NCBI GenBank assembly: GCA_020086605.1
Contig: JACBWW010000004.1
Coordinates: 36,398,987 to 36,462,986, forward strand
Source of the DNA: Lanius collurio
Taxonomy: Eukaryota; Chordata; Aves; Passeriformes; Laniidae
DNA: 64,000 nucleotides
Direction: 5' to 3'
How positions within the stretch are numbered: position 1 is the first letter of the stretch; each line of letters starts with the position of its first letter. Below are positions 29,901 through 38,080 of the stretch, piece after piece. Below the pieces are notes generated by a model. The model was not told where the DNA came from. It did not search any database and worked only from the letters and a program-made list of their open reading frames with translations. The position numbers and the translations under genes were made by a program.

Positions 29901-32900
29901 TACACCAGCATTTCTGTAGCGTGACTAACTTCCCTACTGGCAGACAAGCACTGTCTAAAATCAGTTATGTATTAGCCTGAACTTTATACTGTGAGTTGTG
30001 AAATGAAAAGGCTTATAAACATGTGCACTGAGCAGATATAATCTCATTAAAGAGAGACAATTACTCAGTCCCTGGCTTTGCAAGAGCACACATTTAAAGG
30101 CAGACTGAGACTAAAAGAAGAATATGAACTGATCCAGAGAATGAAGTCTTTGATCTGAAAACCAGCTACTAGAGCAGCAGTACAGCTTGATGGCTTTTTT
30201 TTTTGATGGTTGAGACTTTGAAGTATTATATGCACTGCTACTAATTTGTTTTGTCATTTAGAAATGCTCATTAGAAACTTCAACAACAGTGCCTACTTGG
30301 CAAGTACTCCTGTTTACCAGATGAGATCTTGCTGATATACGGAAAATTGTTCAGTCTGTGTTAATTTTGCCACTGCTGCCAGGTTGTTGTACCACTAGGA
30401 ACTCAAGTCTGAGCCAGGATATACCATGGTCTTATGTCACAGAAAAGTCAATCTCACTTGAATGTAGTCTTAAATTAAATGCTTACACCCTTGCTGCACT
30501 GTAAGGAGAAACAGCTAAGAGATATTTTAGGTCAATAATGTACACTAATCTCACCTTTCTTCTCTCAAACACACTCCAGCAACTATACTTTTTATTTAGG
30601 TCAGGACCTGTGACTCCTGCTGTCAGCTCCTCATCCACAGTATACTTTGCTAACAAGGAAAACAAAGCTCACAATAGCAAAACTCAAAGCTACACGGAAG
30701 TCAGCTGTCACCAGTGCTCATCTGCATATCCACAGACAGTGGCTCATTTAGCAGTGGGAATGTCTGGGTCTTACTGTCAATTAAGTTTTGCCTACATCTT
30801 AATTACACAGGCTTCATTCAGATAAACTGAGGAAGTCCACATGAAGACCAAGCCCGTACCTCTCTAAAAAGCTGGTAATATTTGAAGATGTGTTTCAGAG
30901 TTTAAGAATGCTAATATTTCCAAAATTAAATAATATAAATGCTAATTAATATCACCACTCTTTGCCCCCAGCAGCCACTTCCAGTCAGAGACTGCTGTGC
31001 AGGAAGCACTGCAACAAGCAGTGCAAGGTCCAGCAATGGCTGACCACCAGCAACGTCCCTCAGGCATAAATACCAGTTGTTACTAACATGGCTCTTTACT
31101 ACTGGCAGCGATAAAAAGGAACCACAAACTTGGTGTCCTCTGCAAACATGGGGTGGGGTGGCCATTGCAGGGCTGCAGCAAGGCAAGGTGATGGAGAATT
31201 GGGCTGATGGGGACCTATCTCATCAAGCCAACAACAGCAACCACAAGCCCATAGGATGAAACAGCCCCATGCAGCAGGAAAGGCGGGGGCTGAATGAAAA
31301 ACAACTTCCAGAAACAGTGTTTGGGCTCTGGTGGGGAGAAAGCTGGTGGGGAGGCAGCAGTGTGCCCTTGCAGCTGAGGCAGCCAGCTGCACCCTGGGCT
31401 GCACCAGCAAGGCTGGAGCCAACCTGGAAAGGGGTGTGATCGTGCCCCTTCATTAGGGACCCATGTGAAGGCCCCTGCTTCAGCTTTCTGTCCTCACTTT
31501 GAGGGCCATGTGACATGGTGAGGGCCCTGGAGCACATAATATGCAGAGGTTCCCATTGCCAATGAATCACAGAATATCTCAAGTTGGAATGGACCCATGA
31601 GTTCTCATGATATGTAAGAACTTAATGAAAAATATTCTGAAAAATTAAAGCAAAGGGATACTCTGCAAGGAAGTTTGAGGCTTTTGTCCTGGTAATAAGT
31701 TGTTGGTATTAAGAGAAGGACAGCTTAAATATTTTGGAATATTGTGGTCCTACAAATGAACTGATAAATCACTTATGAATCTTCCAAGTGCTGCCCAGAT
31801 GCTGCTTGAACTCTGACACATTTGGTGCTGTGATCACTTCACTGGGGAGCCTGTTCCAGCGACTGACCACCCTCTCTGTGAAGATCCTTTTCCTGATGTC
31901 CAGTCGGAACTTTCCCTGGCACAGCTTCATTCCATTTCCTCACTAGTCACCAGAGAGAGGGGATCAGCACCTGCCCTTCTACTGCTTCACTTGAGGAAGT
32001 TGTAGGCTTGGATGAGGTCGCTTCAGAACTAAGCTGAATGAGCTGCTTCTCGAAAGTCTTGCCCTTGAGAGCTTCTATCCTCTTAGCTGCTCTCCTCTGG
32101 GAGGGCACACAGTCTAACAGTTCCATGCCCTTGTCCTGAGGCATCCAAAACTGCACACAGTACTCACACAGTACCAGTACAGTGTACAGTGGGACAGCAA
32201 TTCCTGCCTGTTGCTGGACAGGTGGAGATTGTCTGTTACTGTTAACTACTGAACCACTACTACATTCTGGCACTTAAAACAACATTGCAGTTCACAAAAG
32301 AACTTGTCCCCTGATTCCCCAAAACACAAGTAAGTGGAAAAAATGAAATTCAGAGGTGCTATGAAGAGTTGGCAATGGCAATAACCACAAATTTAAGTAT
32401 CATTTTCATGAGAGCCAGGGAGATGACAGTAACGGATACCAAATGGCATCGAATTACAAAAAACTCACTGGACAGTTCACAGTACTATGTTCCAGGTACT
32501 GAAGAATCTGGCTCCTCATGTTCCAAGTAATAACATATTTATAAGTGGAATTCCTTTGCTGGAAATGGGTGAATTAATTTAGACCATGCAAATAAGAGAA
32601 GCTATTCCACAGATACTGTTGTATCACCTCACCTACAGGCTTTGAGAACTTGACGGAGGGAACATGGGAATGCCCCTGCTTACAAGCATTTGGAACTGTA
32701 ATAGAAAAGCCTACTGCATAGCAATGCTACAGTGGAAGCTTCCACCTGTACCATCAGTTAGCTGACATCATGAAAGGCCATTCCTTAAAATCAGTAAAGA
32801 ATTTAGCTAATAAGATTTTCAAGTCATTTTATCTAATTGGATTTTTTCCAAGTCACAGCTGCTTTCCATGCAATAATCAAAATCAACACCTGACCCAAAT

Positions 32901-34263
32901 TTTATAATATACAATCAGTATACACACACATATGCTTCCAGACCATTATCATATACTTGCACCACTTCCCTATTACGGTAAGCAGAGAAAGGAGATGAGA
33001 CAGCACTGGAAGTGCTGTCATTCATTAATTTATTATTAATGATGGCGTTAGAGTGCCTGGATCCACCCAGACAGCCAAAGTGCCCGAGAACCATAAAGAT
33101 AGCAGGAGTTTCCTGCAGACAAAAGTCTGTTCCACCTGTCTGAGGACCTCAATGCATTTTGACAGGAAAACCCGACTAAAAATCCTCACAAATGGCAGGT
33201 GATGATGGACATTCATATCTTCACTCTTGTGTACAGAGGGAAGGCCACATTGTTAGAGCGACCAACTCTTCCACTCCAGAGGGAAACGATCAGATCTGAC
33301 ACAAAAGCGAATTTCTAGTGCTGCTCCCTTTACAACAAAGAGGACGGCAATCAACTAAGAAAAAGCCTTAACACGAAATACAGATCGACCCTTTCAAGCG
33401 GCTCAGTGAACGTGAGGCACAGTCTACTACCAAAATGAGACATTTTGACTAAACCCACGAGATTACTGCCGCACAGGACGTGCGTGTGCTCCGGCACCGA
33501 GCACACACGCCACCGTTACTCTTTCCTACTTCCAGCAGGAAGGAAAAGCGGCCGGCTCGGGTGCGGCTGGATGTGAAAAATCGCAAACTCACTGACATCT
33601 CGTCCCCCCCGGCGAGGAGCCCGGGGCTGCCCTAGCCGGCGCCGCGGGGGTCACAGCGGCGGGCCGGGGTCGCGGTACCGCTGCTTTCGCCACCAAAACG
33701 GGACCCGGCCTCGTGCCGGAGGCTCCCCGGGGGCGGCCCCAGGCAGGGAACCGCCGCTGCTCCAAAAACGGCTCCAGCCGAAATCCATTCTCGGCTGGCC
33801 CTGGCCCACCGACCGCCCCTCCTCGTTGCCTAGCCCCGGGGCTCCGGCGGATTCAAGCCACGTCTCACGAGCGACGCCAGCTCGCCGCGGGAACCCCCCG
33901 TGCCGGGGCCGCGGGAGCAGCCGGCACCGCCGCCCGGCTGCTGCAGCGGCTGCGGGAACAGGCAGGGCTTCGCACCGGGCCGAGGAGCCCCGTGCCGCAC
34001 AGCTCGGGGCACACCGGGGCTACGGGTGAGCGGCGGCGCGGACAGGGGCTCTTCGTGCCTCCGCAGCCGGGTGGGCAGCGCCCCGCGTCCCCCGGGCCGC
34101 TCACCTGCTGCTGGATCTTCCCATCCTCGGTGACCACCCAGTGGGTGGTAGCAGCGGCGGGCCGCGTCCCGGAGGCCAGTAGCGAGCACAGGCCCAGGGC
34201 CCAGCCGGAGAAGACCCATGCCCGCCCCAGCCCGCCCCGCCCGGACGCTCCAGCCGCCGCCAT
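5790..34263 (-). CDS. TTC17: TTC17, tetratricopeptide repeat protein 17 (5' 16 coding exons; 3' end outside window)
   Basis: Sixteen exons join in frame to 2,254 coding bases (751 codons plus one base) and follow human TTC17 (about 1,141 aa) from its start through the second TPR block. Exons run 34105-34263, 21043-21132, 19568-19737, 17784-17895, 16549-16680, 15747-15856, 15321-15465, 14827-14966, 14432-14592, 14008-14120, 12916-13056, 12368-12483, 11095-11269, 10492-10569, 8120-8344 and 5790-5976. Domain order: signal-peptide-like N-terminus (1-42), TPR-type helices (about 222-345), a Q/E/K-rich coiled-coil-like stretch (about 335-400), a Ser-rich linker (445-530), and more TPRs (about 615-735). 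All introns are GT-AG except intron 12, which is GC-AG. Literature: TTC17 is linked to primary ciliogenesis and actin polymerisation with CATIP, and has been reported as an ER-resident TPR protein; the signal-like N-terminus seen here fits the latter. The C-terminal third, including the last TPR block, is not in this window. Confidence 0.96.
5977..10491 (-). other. TTC17 introns 15 and 14
   Basis: Intron 15 spans 5977-8119 and intron 14 spans 8345-10491, with exon 15 between. AT-rich sequence without recognisable genes. Intron 14 carries a 14 bp perfect palindrome at 8455-8468, followed by a repeat of its left arm, and a purine-rich block near 10130-10190. Confidence 0.7.
8120..8344 (-). CDS. 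TTC17: TTC17 coding exon 15 (residues 615-689), two TPR units
   Basis: Begins PEDPLWLVLNEAGLYWRAVG and includes NSTFAITCLQKAYNLAP and IPLVNLANLLFHYGLHSDAS, classic TPR helices. It ends LLLKALAINASE. Acceptor is CTATAG|CCAGA; donor is GAG|GTAAGA. Confidence 0.96.
10492..10569 (-). CDS. TTC17: TTC17 coding exon 14 (residues 589-614)
   Basis: Encodes VLHSRINNETVTLTKIGVFL then DHAMKK, aligned to human ILLSRINNYTIPEEEIGSFL. Acceptor is TTCCAG|GTTTT; donor is AAG|GTATGT. Phase 0 at both ends. This is the most diverged of the exons but its borders are clean. Confidence 0.92.
11095..11269 (-). CDS. TTC17: TTC17 coding exon 13 (residues 530-588)
   Basis: Encodes RIQPILNIPRDIVEHGEAQA through LDLKFSMPDDQARQ. 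APDCSSITD and LVKELDTNLDLK align with human PDCSITD and LVKELEVRMDLK. Acceptor is GCTAG|AATCC; donor is CAA|GTAAGA. Confidence 0.93.
12368..12483 (-). CDS. TTC17: TTC17 coding exon 12 (residues 492-529), with GC donor
   Basis: Encodes EKQHILWPQRSECMKSFP through PTYFLPPENRGL. Acceptor is CCTTAG|GAGAAA. The donor is CAG|GCAAGTA, a GC 5' splice site with an otherwise ideal consensus; no in-frame GT lies nearby at the point where homology ends. Confidence 0.93.
12916..13056 (-). CDS. TTC17: TTC17 coding exon 11 (residues 445-491), Ser-rich linker
   Basis: Encodes FGEDSSTSSMTSMNLDLHTN followed by QSSPVAHSVVSVWSVESSR. The first half and SSPVAHS match human; the last 12 residues differ. Acceptor is TTCTAG|TTTGG; donor is AGA|GTGAGT. 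Probably a disordered linker. Confidence 0.88.
13189..13201. repeat. C13 mononucleotide run
   Basis: Thirteen consecutive C residues in TTC17 intron 10, a likely unstable and error-prone homopolymer. Confidence 0.9.
14008..14120 (-). CDS. TTC17: TTC17 coding exon 10 (residues 407-444)
   Basis: Encodes GNHQICRLGNQQHSLHCQWD and then RYHRGDIFENVEYVQ, a strongly conserved His/Cys-containing segment. Acceptor is TTTGCAG|GGAAC; donor is CAG|GTTTGT. Confidence 0.95.
14432..14592 (-). CDS. TTC17: TTC17 coding exon 9 (residues 353-406), charged helical region
   Basis: Encodes RSLQRTLNELKEYQKQHDHY through ETQMAKEAQL. Dense E, Q, K and R with regularly spaced Leu and Ile suggest a coiled coil. Acceptor is TTAAG|ATCAC; donor is TAG|GTACAG. 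Confidence 0.95.
14827..14966 (-). CDS. TTC17: TTC17 coding exon 8 (residues 307-352), TPR to coiled coil
   Basis: Begins MLGEYNHSVLCYDHALQAKP, a TPR ending in the typical P-x-F. It then continues into QQKLEQKLEAQH, the start of a long charged helix. Acceptor is CTTCAG|ATGC; donor is TAG|GTAACT. Confidence 0.95.
15321..15465 (-). CDS. TTC17: TTC17 coding exon 7 (residues 258-306), TPR
   Basis: Encodes RQNKDIALVNLANILHRAHF through FFTSYYTLGNIYA. The LVNLAN...SADAAIVVHAAL pattern is a canonical TPR helix A/B signature. Acceptor is TTTAG|GCAAAA; donor is GCA|GTAAAT. The frame reads on into the intron but loses similarity there. Confidence 0.95.
15747..15856 (-). CDS. TTC17: TTC17 coding exon 6 (residues 222-257), first TPR helix pair
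   Basis: Encodes NSSSWVLYNMASFYWRIK and the following EPYQVVECAMRALHFSS. Aromatic and small-residue spacing is TPR-like. Acceptor is CTGCAG|AACT; donor is AAG|GTAAGA. Confidence 0.95.
16549..16680 (-). CDS. TTC17: TTC17 coding exon 5 (residues 178-221)
   Basis: Forty-four codons, GVQERVNLSAPLLPKEDP through HRIYDGLMK. VNLSAP holds an N-glycosylation sequon (NLS), compatible with a lumenal protein. Acceptor is TTTTAG|GGTG; donor is AAG|GTATGA. Confidence 0.95.
17784..17895 (-). CDS. TTC17: TTC17 coding exon 4 (residues 140-177)
   Basis: Encodes PEDYIDTKSPVPPD through LPYSIHAFQHLR. Acceptor is CCTCAG|CCCTG; donor is CGG|GTAAGT, an almost ideal 5' splice site. It ends in phase 0. Confidence 0.95.
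19568..19737 (-). CDS. TTC17: TTC17 coding exon 3 (residues 84-139)
   Basis: It begins KQLVAQKIHIEENEDRDTG and contains the acidic GDLDLYDGTYITLESKDI stretch. Acceptor is TACAG|AAACAG; donor is CCG|GTAAAG. The exon ends two bases into a codon that exon 4 completes as Arg, where human has Ser. Confidence 0.95.
20175..20213. repeat. Short direct repeat
   Basis: AGTACATGTGAAA occurs at 20175-20187 and 20201-20213, 26 bp apart, in TTC17 intron 2, with a partial GTACATG between the copies. Confidence 0.8.
21043..21132 (-). CDS. TTC17: TTC17 coding exon 2 (residues 54-83)
   Basis: Thirty codons, phase 0 at both ends. It begins VDSPMNLRNPHDL and ends NYLKELE. Acceptor is CTTGCAG|GTGG and donor GAG|GTAAAG. 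Nearly identical to the human segment. Confidence 0.95.
23873..24860 (+). mobile_element. Endogenous retrovirus solo LTR, plus strand, 3' end apparently truncated
   Basis: Begins TGTATTGGGTTTGCATGGCA, the recognisable 5' end of a common avian ERV LTR. A TATA motif (TATAAA) lies at 24607-24612 and a poly(A) signal (AATAAA) at 24712-24717, about 105 bp apart, which gives a U3-R-U5 layout. The last recognised part is GGTGGGCACCTGG at 24848-24860; the usual terminus seems missing. It is antisense to TTC17, in intron 1. No gag, pol or env sequence adjoins it. No target-site duplication could be defined. Family assignment (ERVL-like) is from memory. Confidence 0.8.
24300..24500 (+). repeat. Imperfect tandem array inside the LTR U3
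   Basis: Variants of CCACACTGGAGCAG recur near 24308, 24353, 24400, 24440 and 24485, about every 40-50 bp. The units have diverged. Such internal repeats are typical of LTR enhancer regions. Confidence 0.65.
26671..26718. repeat. 16 bp direct repeat
   Basis: TGTACAAAATAAAGGC occurs at 26671-26686 and again at 26703-26718, exactly 32 bp apart, in TTC17 intron 1. Confidence 0.9.
31564..32225 (-). mobile_element. CR1 LINE 3' fragment, minus strand
   Basis: On the plus strand it opens GAATCACAGAATATCTCAAG, the reverse complement of a CR1 3' end. It then carries the CR1 blocks GGGGAGCCTGTTCCAG, GTGAAGATCCTTTTCCTGAT, CACCAGAGAG and CCAAAACTGCACACAGTACT. The element is sense to TTC17, 5' truncated. 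About 31605-31780 does not fit the CR1 consensus and looks inserted or highly diverged. Confidence 0.88.
34105..34263 (-). CDS. TTC17: TTC17 coding exon 1 (residues 1-53)
   Basis: Starts at ATG 34263-34261 (MAAAGASGRGG). A hydrophobic run (AWVFSGWALGLCSLLASG) followed by RPAAA-TTHWVV reads as a cleavable signal peptide. The end, TTHWVVTEDGKIQQQ, matches the human protein. Donor is CAG|GTGAGC. An in-frame ATG also lies 19 codons upstream (34320); the downstream one is preferred because it matches the human MAAA start. Confidence 0.95.
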
Positions 34264-34266
34264 CTT
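34256..34266 (-). promoter_or_regulatory. YY1-type motif over the TTC17 start codon
   Basis: AAGATGGCGGC on the minus strand matches the YY1 consensus exactly and contains the start ATG (34263-34261). YY1 sites just downstream of TSSs that encode the initiating MAA are a known promoter architecture. Confidence 0.7.
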
Positions 34267-34313
34267 CCCCAATCCCGGCCTGCTCGCACCCCCCGGAAGC
34301 GGAACGGCCGCTA

Positions 34314-34323
34314 CCGCCATTTT
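34314..34323 (-). promoter_or_regulatory. Second YY1-type motif with upstream in-frame ATG
   Basis: AAAATGGCGG on the minus strand, 57 bp upstream of the first motif. Its ATG (34320-34318) is in frame with TTC17 and has A at -3 and G at +4. Use would add 19 residues before the signal-peptide-like segment. Confidence 0.6.
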
Positions 34324-35249
34324 GGGAGCGGGCGGCGCCGCGCGCTCGGGCCGGTGCGGCCGCGCCGGGGGGCGGGGCGGGGGCGGGCCTGGCTCTGGGT
34401 CGGTGCCTGAGGCGGTGCCGGGAGCCCCCGGCTGGAGCGCCCTGGGTCCCGGAGCAGCCCCGGGCCGAGGGGCAGCACAGCGGCAGGGCTGCGGCCCTGG
34501 AGCACCGTTACAGCACCGCGCGGGGAGCCGCATCCGGCCAACGGCGCCTTCCTGCACCTGTGGCGGCCGCCGGTAACGGCGGAGCCGCTGCCCCGAGCAC
34601 AAGACCGGCGTTAAATGTCACCAAGCGCCCTGTGGCGACACGGTGAAAACTTCGATTTAAAAGACGTAGTTTTTGTCTAGGGCATACTAGAGCATTTGCC
34701 GCGACAGCTCGAGAGACTGACTTTGCACCCAGCGCAAACCCAGCCGTACCTGCAGCCATGCATACAGTTAATGCCAGCCCTCCCAGGAGCTGGGCGAGGA
34801 GAGCTCTGAAGGACACATCGCGCCTTTTCCCTTCTAATGCTTTTCAGTTACACAGCAAAACCTGAACTTACCCTTTCCTGTTCTAGTTAACGGCAAATAC
34901 TAACCTAGCAGCGAGAGCCTGTTTCCCCAGTCCCGAGAGAAATCTAAAAACTTCCACGTTTAAATTTTGTTCTGTTCGATCTTTCTGCAGTCCTGCTTCT
35001 TGGGAACACCAAACTTCCCAGAGCCTATTAAACAGCAACATTCGCCCGCAACTCAAACTCATTAAATAGAAACAACAACAAGCGTACAAATGATGTCAGT
35101 GGTTCAAGGGATTTGGTTTCTATCAGCCTAGAGAAAATATCCGCACAATTATGATAGTTCCTTACTACTGCCAGTTCTCAAATCAGCCATATTACAGATT
35201 CCACAAAAAAACAGGCTGTCCTTCCAAGTAGCTCTTCCTCTAACGTAAG

Positions 35250-35626
35250 TGTTAGGAAAATCCACCAACACCAGAGGTTTATGTCCACAACAGAGACAGA
35301 GGAGCCCTACAACTTTATTCGAATAAAGGGAGAGTCCGCTGGGTCGCACGCCCGCGGGCTTTTCTCTCTCTCGGTTTGGGAGGGCGCAGCCTCCTTTTAT
35401 CCCAAACTCCCGGCCGGATGTTGCCCTCTTCCTTTCCCCGCTGGCTCAGGTACAGGGAAGGCACAGCCTTCCCGAACCGCCCACCACATATTCCCTCTCC
35501 TTGAATCTACTATTTTACTCCAAAGCTCAGAAGTTCAGGCTTGTGCAGACCCACTTGTCCGTTTCAGGAGCCAAACTGTCTGGGCTCTGCAACCAACCTG
35601 CTGCCCAGAGTTAGTATACTGAGACA
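35250..35626 (-). mobile_element. Endogenous retrovirus solo LTR (377 bp), minus strand, between API5 and TTC17
   Basis: Read on the minus strand it starts TGTCTCAGTATACTAACTCT and ends TTTTCCTAACA. It contains a TATA-like GGATAAAAGG (35393-35402) and a poly(A) signal AATAAAG (35313-35319) about 80 bp downstream, then a short U5. TG...CA ends plus near-identical 5 bp flanks (GTAAG left, TTAAG right on the plus strand, 4 of 5) support a solo LTR with target-site duplication. GC-rich, unlike its surroundings. It points towards TTC17, whose ATG lies about 1 kb downstream. The retroviral class is not certain; the short GC-rich form suggests ERVK or alpha/beta-like. Confidence 0.75.
35313..35328. 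repeat. 16 bp perfect palindrome with AATAAA on both strands
   Basis: CTTTATTCGAATAAAG is its own reverse complement, so a poly(A) signal is present on each strand within the LTR R region. Confidence 0.9.
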
Positions 35627-36022
35627 TTAAGACCCATTTCAAATATGTTAACACCCACACCTTCACCCATCAAACTGTAAAGACATGAGCTTTCCTCTCC
35701 TAAGGTACTAACAAACTGAATCACACTGTCAACATCTAGTAGGCTGAATAAGACAATGACTGACTCCTTGTCATAAGATGTAAAGCATGCAGCTTTTGCT
35801 GAGTATTTAAATTCCCCCTCAAAATTCTGCATTTGAAAGTTAAATTACTTGAAATAGTTCATGCAGTCTTATTATGATCCATTAGTGGCAAACAACTTTC
35901 TACAGCAATCTAAGGAGTAAGTCAACTACAACAAAAAGGTACCACAGAACCTCTTTTACTAAGGCGACACAATGCTGCAGAGTAACTGTGAAACAATGAG
36001 CCAAACAAAATTACAAAATGAA

Positions 36023-36028
36023 TTTATT
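36023..36028 (-). terminator. Likely distal API5 poly(A) signal
   Basis: AATAAA on the minus strand, followed within 30 bases by a T/G-rich TTTTGTTTGGCTCATTGTTT. Cleavage would fall near 36000-36010. Upstream AATAAA copies exist, so this is the preferred but not the only candidate. Confidence 0.6.
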
Positions 36029-37126
36029 CCAAAGCTGTAAGGGAACATTTACAATTCAACAAGATGGTAAACAGGTGTTTCCACAAGAACTCACTGTGTT
36101 AAAATTAGTTAGGAAACTGGGGGAAAATAATCTAACTACTTCTGAGGCCACAAGAACTTTGCACATCACCTCTGAAATACAGGAGTCACACAAAGAAAAC
36201 TCGCTCAAAATTTAGTGAGAAAATAAGCTGCTAGTACCTAGCTACTAGTCTAAATACAAACTATGTTTAGGCTTTGGGATTACATTATTGAATCCCCTCA
36301 AAATACCAATTACAGCCGCAAGTGCAAAATGTCTTTTTCCTTTTTTTTCTTCACAATAGAAGCTTATTACATATCTAGTGCCTATTTTCAGGGTGACAAT
36401 TTGACCTTACAAATTTCTCCTTCAAAGCTTTTAGCCAAGTTTCATGGTTGTAATGCCAAATCAGAGTTAAATAGCTGGCATGTAATGAGAAATACAAAGT
36501 CAGCTCACATGCCCTGGAATGTCCAAAGTTTCCTACCTACTGTTCCAGAGTTAAGCAAAAATAGACTTTTGAATTTAGCATCATCAACAATGTTTCTAAC
36601 TTTGACATAATTTTGGTATTCTGGCCTTCTGATTGTAGTGATAAATATCCAAGTGTTAATGAAAACACCTGAGTCAGATTCACAAGCAAATACAAATGGA
36701 ACTAGGATGGGGAGACATCACCTTCTGTGGATATTGCTGGACAAAAAAAGAGAAGGATAAGAAATATTATTCACTCTTCTAAAGCCCAAGGTATTTTACA
36801 TCAACATGCTCTGGAACACTTAATTAAAATTCTCTTCCTGTCTTGACTTCTTTTTATTATATGCTAATTCTTTTACAATGTTGAATGACCTGAGAAGTTA
36901 AAATTTTGAGTGGTGAGAATAAAAAAAAAAATTGTGCTCTTACATTTTATTTTCTGGGTGCACACCTGTAAATAAAAACCTCAAGCTGCTATGGAAAAAA
37001 ATAGCATGGATTTGTTAACTTTGCCACCTGAATCGAACTACATAGCTGGAATTTTTCAGTGTTACCCAAAATACAATTTTATTTATATATATTTTAAATG
37101 CAACTATTGGTTAAAAAAAAAGAACC

Positions 37127-37181
37127 AAAACACACACACAAAAAAAATCACAAAACAAGGAAAACCAACCAACCAACCCAC
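37127..37181. repeat. Simple repeats in the API5 3' UTR
   Basis: A CA run (ACACACACACA), an A run, and CCAACCAACCAACC occur within about 50 bp. Confidence 0.8.
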
Positions 37182-38080
37182 CCTCAAGTGCCAACTAATC
37201 CAGAAATCTGCAAAAAACAGAAAAGAGCCAGAAACTCCTATGGTCGAGCTCCAGCTTATGAAGCTTAATCACTGCATCAGTCTTTACCCATTCCTGAAAT
37301 AATTAATCATTTATTGTTTTGGTTTTTTATGCTATTCATTCACTGAGATTTCACAGCATAACTATATGCACATATTCATATTAAACATTAAAAATTAATT
37401 TTCAAAACATCACTTTTGTATTACAATGCACAGAGAAGAGTAAGATGTGCAAACCAAGAAACGTCACGTTCTCCACATCTCTAAGGAAGAAGATTGTTTC
37501 ATGCTACAAGCAAAACAGACTTCCAGCCATGTTGCAAACTTTAAAAAAACCAGCATGTATTTCATTCAATTAAAGAACGGAAATCAAAGCAAATTTAACA
37601 ATGGTACTCTTCTCCACATATTGCAAAATATGGTTACAGATAAGGAAAGGATTACTTCAGCTGCTAAGCTTATCTAACACATATCTCTGTTGTCATGCCT
37701 TTCCTGTCCATTACTTAATTCATAAACTCAATTATATAGTTTCAGTTATGCAGTAGCTGACTTTTAGGTTAATATACAAACTGTCAAGATGCAGCTTTTG
37801 ATGAAACATCTATGCTCTTTTCCAATTTTGAATCCTGAAGACACTTCATAAGTAAGAACCCAAAACTGCTGACTGTAAGCATCCAAAAATACAGCTGTAG
37901 TTTCACTATGGACAAGTTGCAGTCCGTTAGAAAAGTAGATCATACATACAAAGGTATAAAGAACATTTAAGTCAGTCTCAGTGGAAGGCAGTCCTTGAAG
38001 AAAACAATGCTCCAAGCAAACTTGCTGAGTAGCACTTTCACTTTACCCCTTCAGGGGGCATGGAAGATTTAGCAGTCTTC

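Larger units (their letters stand above)
21133..34104 (-). other. TTC17 intron 1 (about 13 kb)
   Basis: The largest intron, between the signal-peptide exon and exon 2. It contains an antisense LTR (23873-24860) and a sense CR1 fragment (31564-32225). Its 5' end lies in the promoter CpG island. A GC-richer stretch at about 21650-22010 and one at 30960-31540 have no assignment. Otherwise no gene is visible; large first introns often hold enhancers, but none can be named from sequence. Confidence 0.75.
33540..34660 (-). promoter_or_regulatory. TTC17 CpG-island promoter
   Basis: Dense CpG and high GC span the first exon and flanks, in sharp contrast to the AT-rich surroundings. There is no obvious TATA box. 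An ETS-type CCGGAAGC lies at 34293-34300, GC boxes (GGGGCGGGG-like) occur at 34370-34390, and two YY1-type motifs sit at the ATGs. The transcription start is probably within about 34270-34600, but its exact position cannot be read. Long open frames on both strands here are a product of GC richness. Confidence 0.85.
36005..38080 (-). other. API5 3' untranslated region
   Basis: About 2.1 kb of stop-rich, AT-rich sequence follows the API5 stop codon, similar in length to the human API5 3' UTR (about 2 kb, from memory). Several internal AATAAA motifs on the minus strand (for example 37310-37315) allow alternative poly(A) sites. CA and CCAA simple repeats occur at about 37130-37180. Confidence 0.7.

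Noticed and set aside
33713..34576. 287-codon plus-strand open frame and several shorter overlapping frames near the TTC17 start
   Set aside because: They lie antisense to TTC17 exon 1 in a CpG island. Pro/Ala/Arg/Gly-rich composition and overlap in many frames are what stop-poor GC-rich DNA gives; no family is recognisable.
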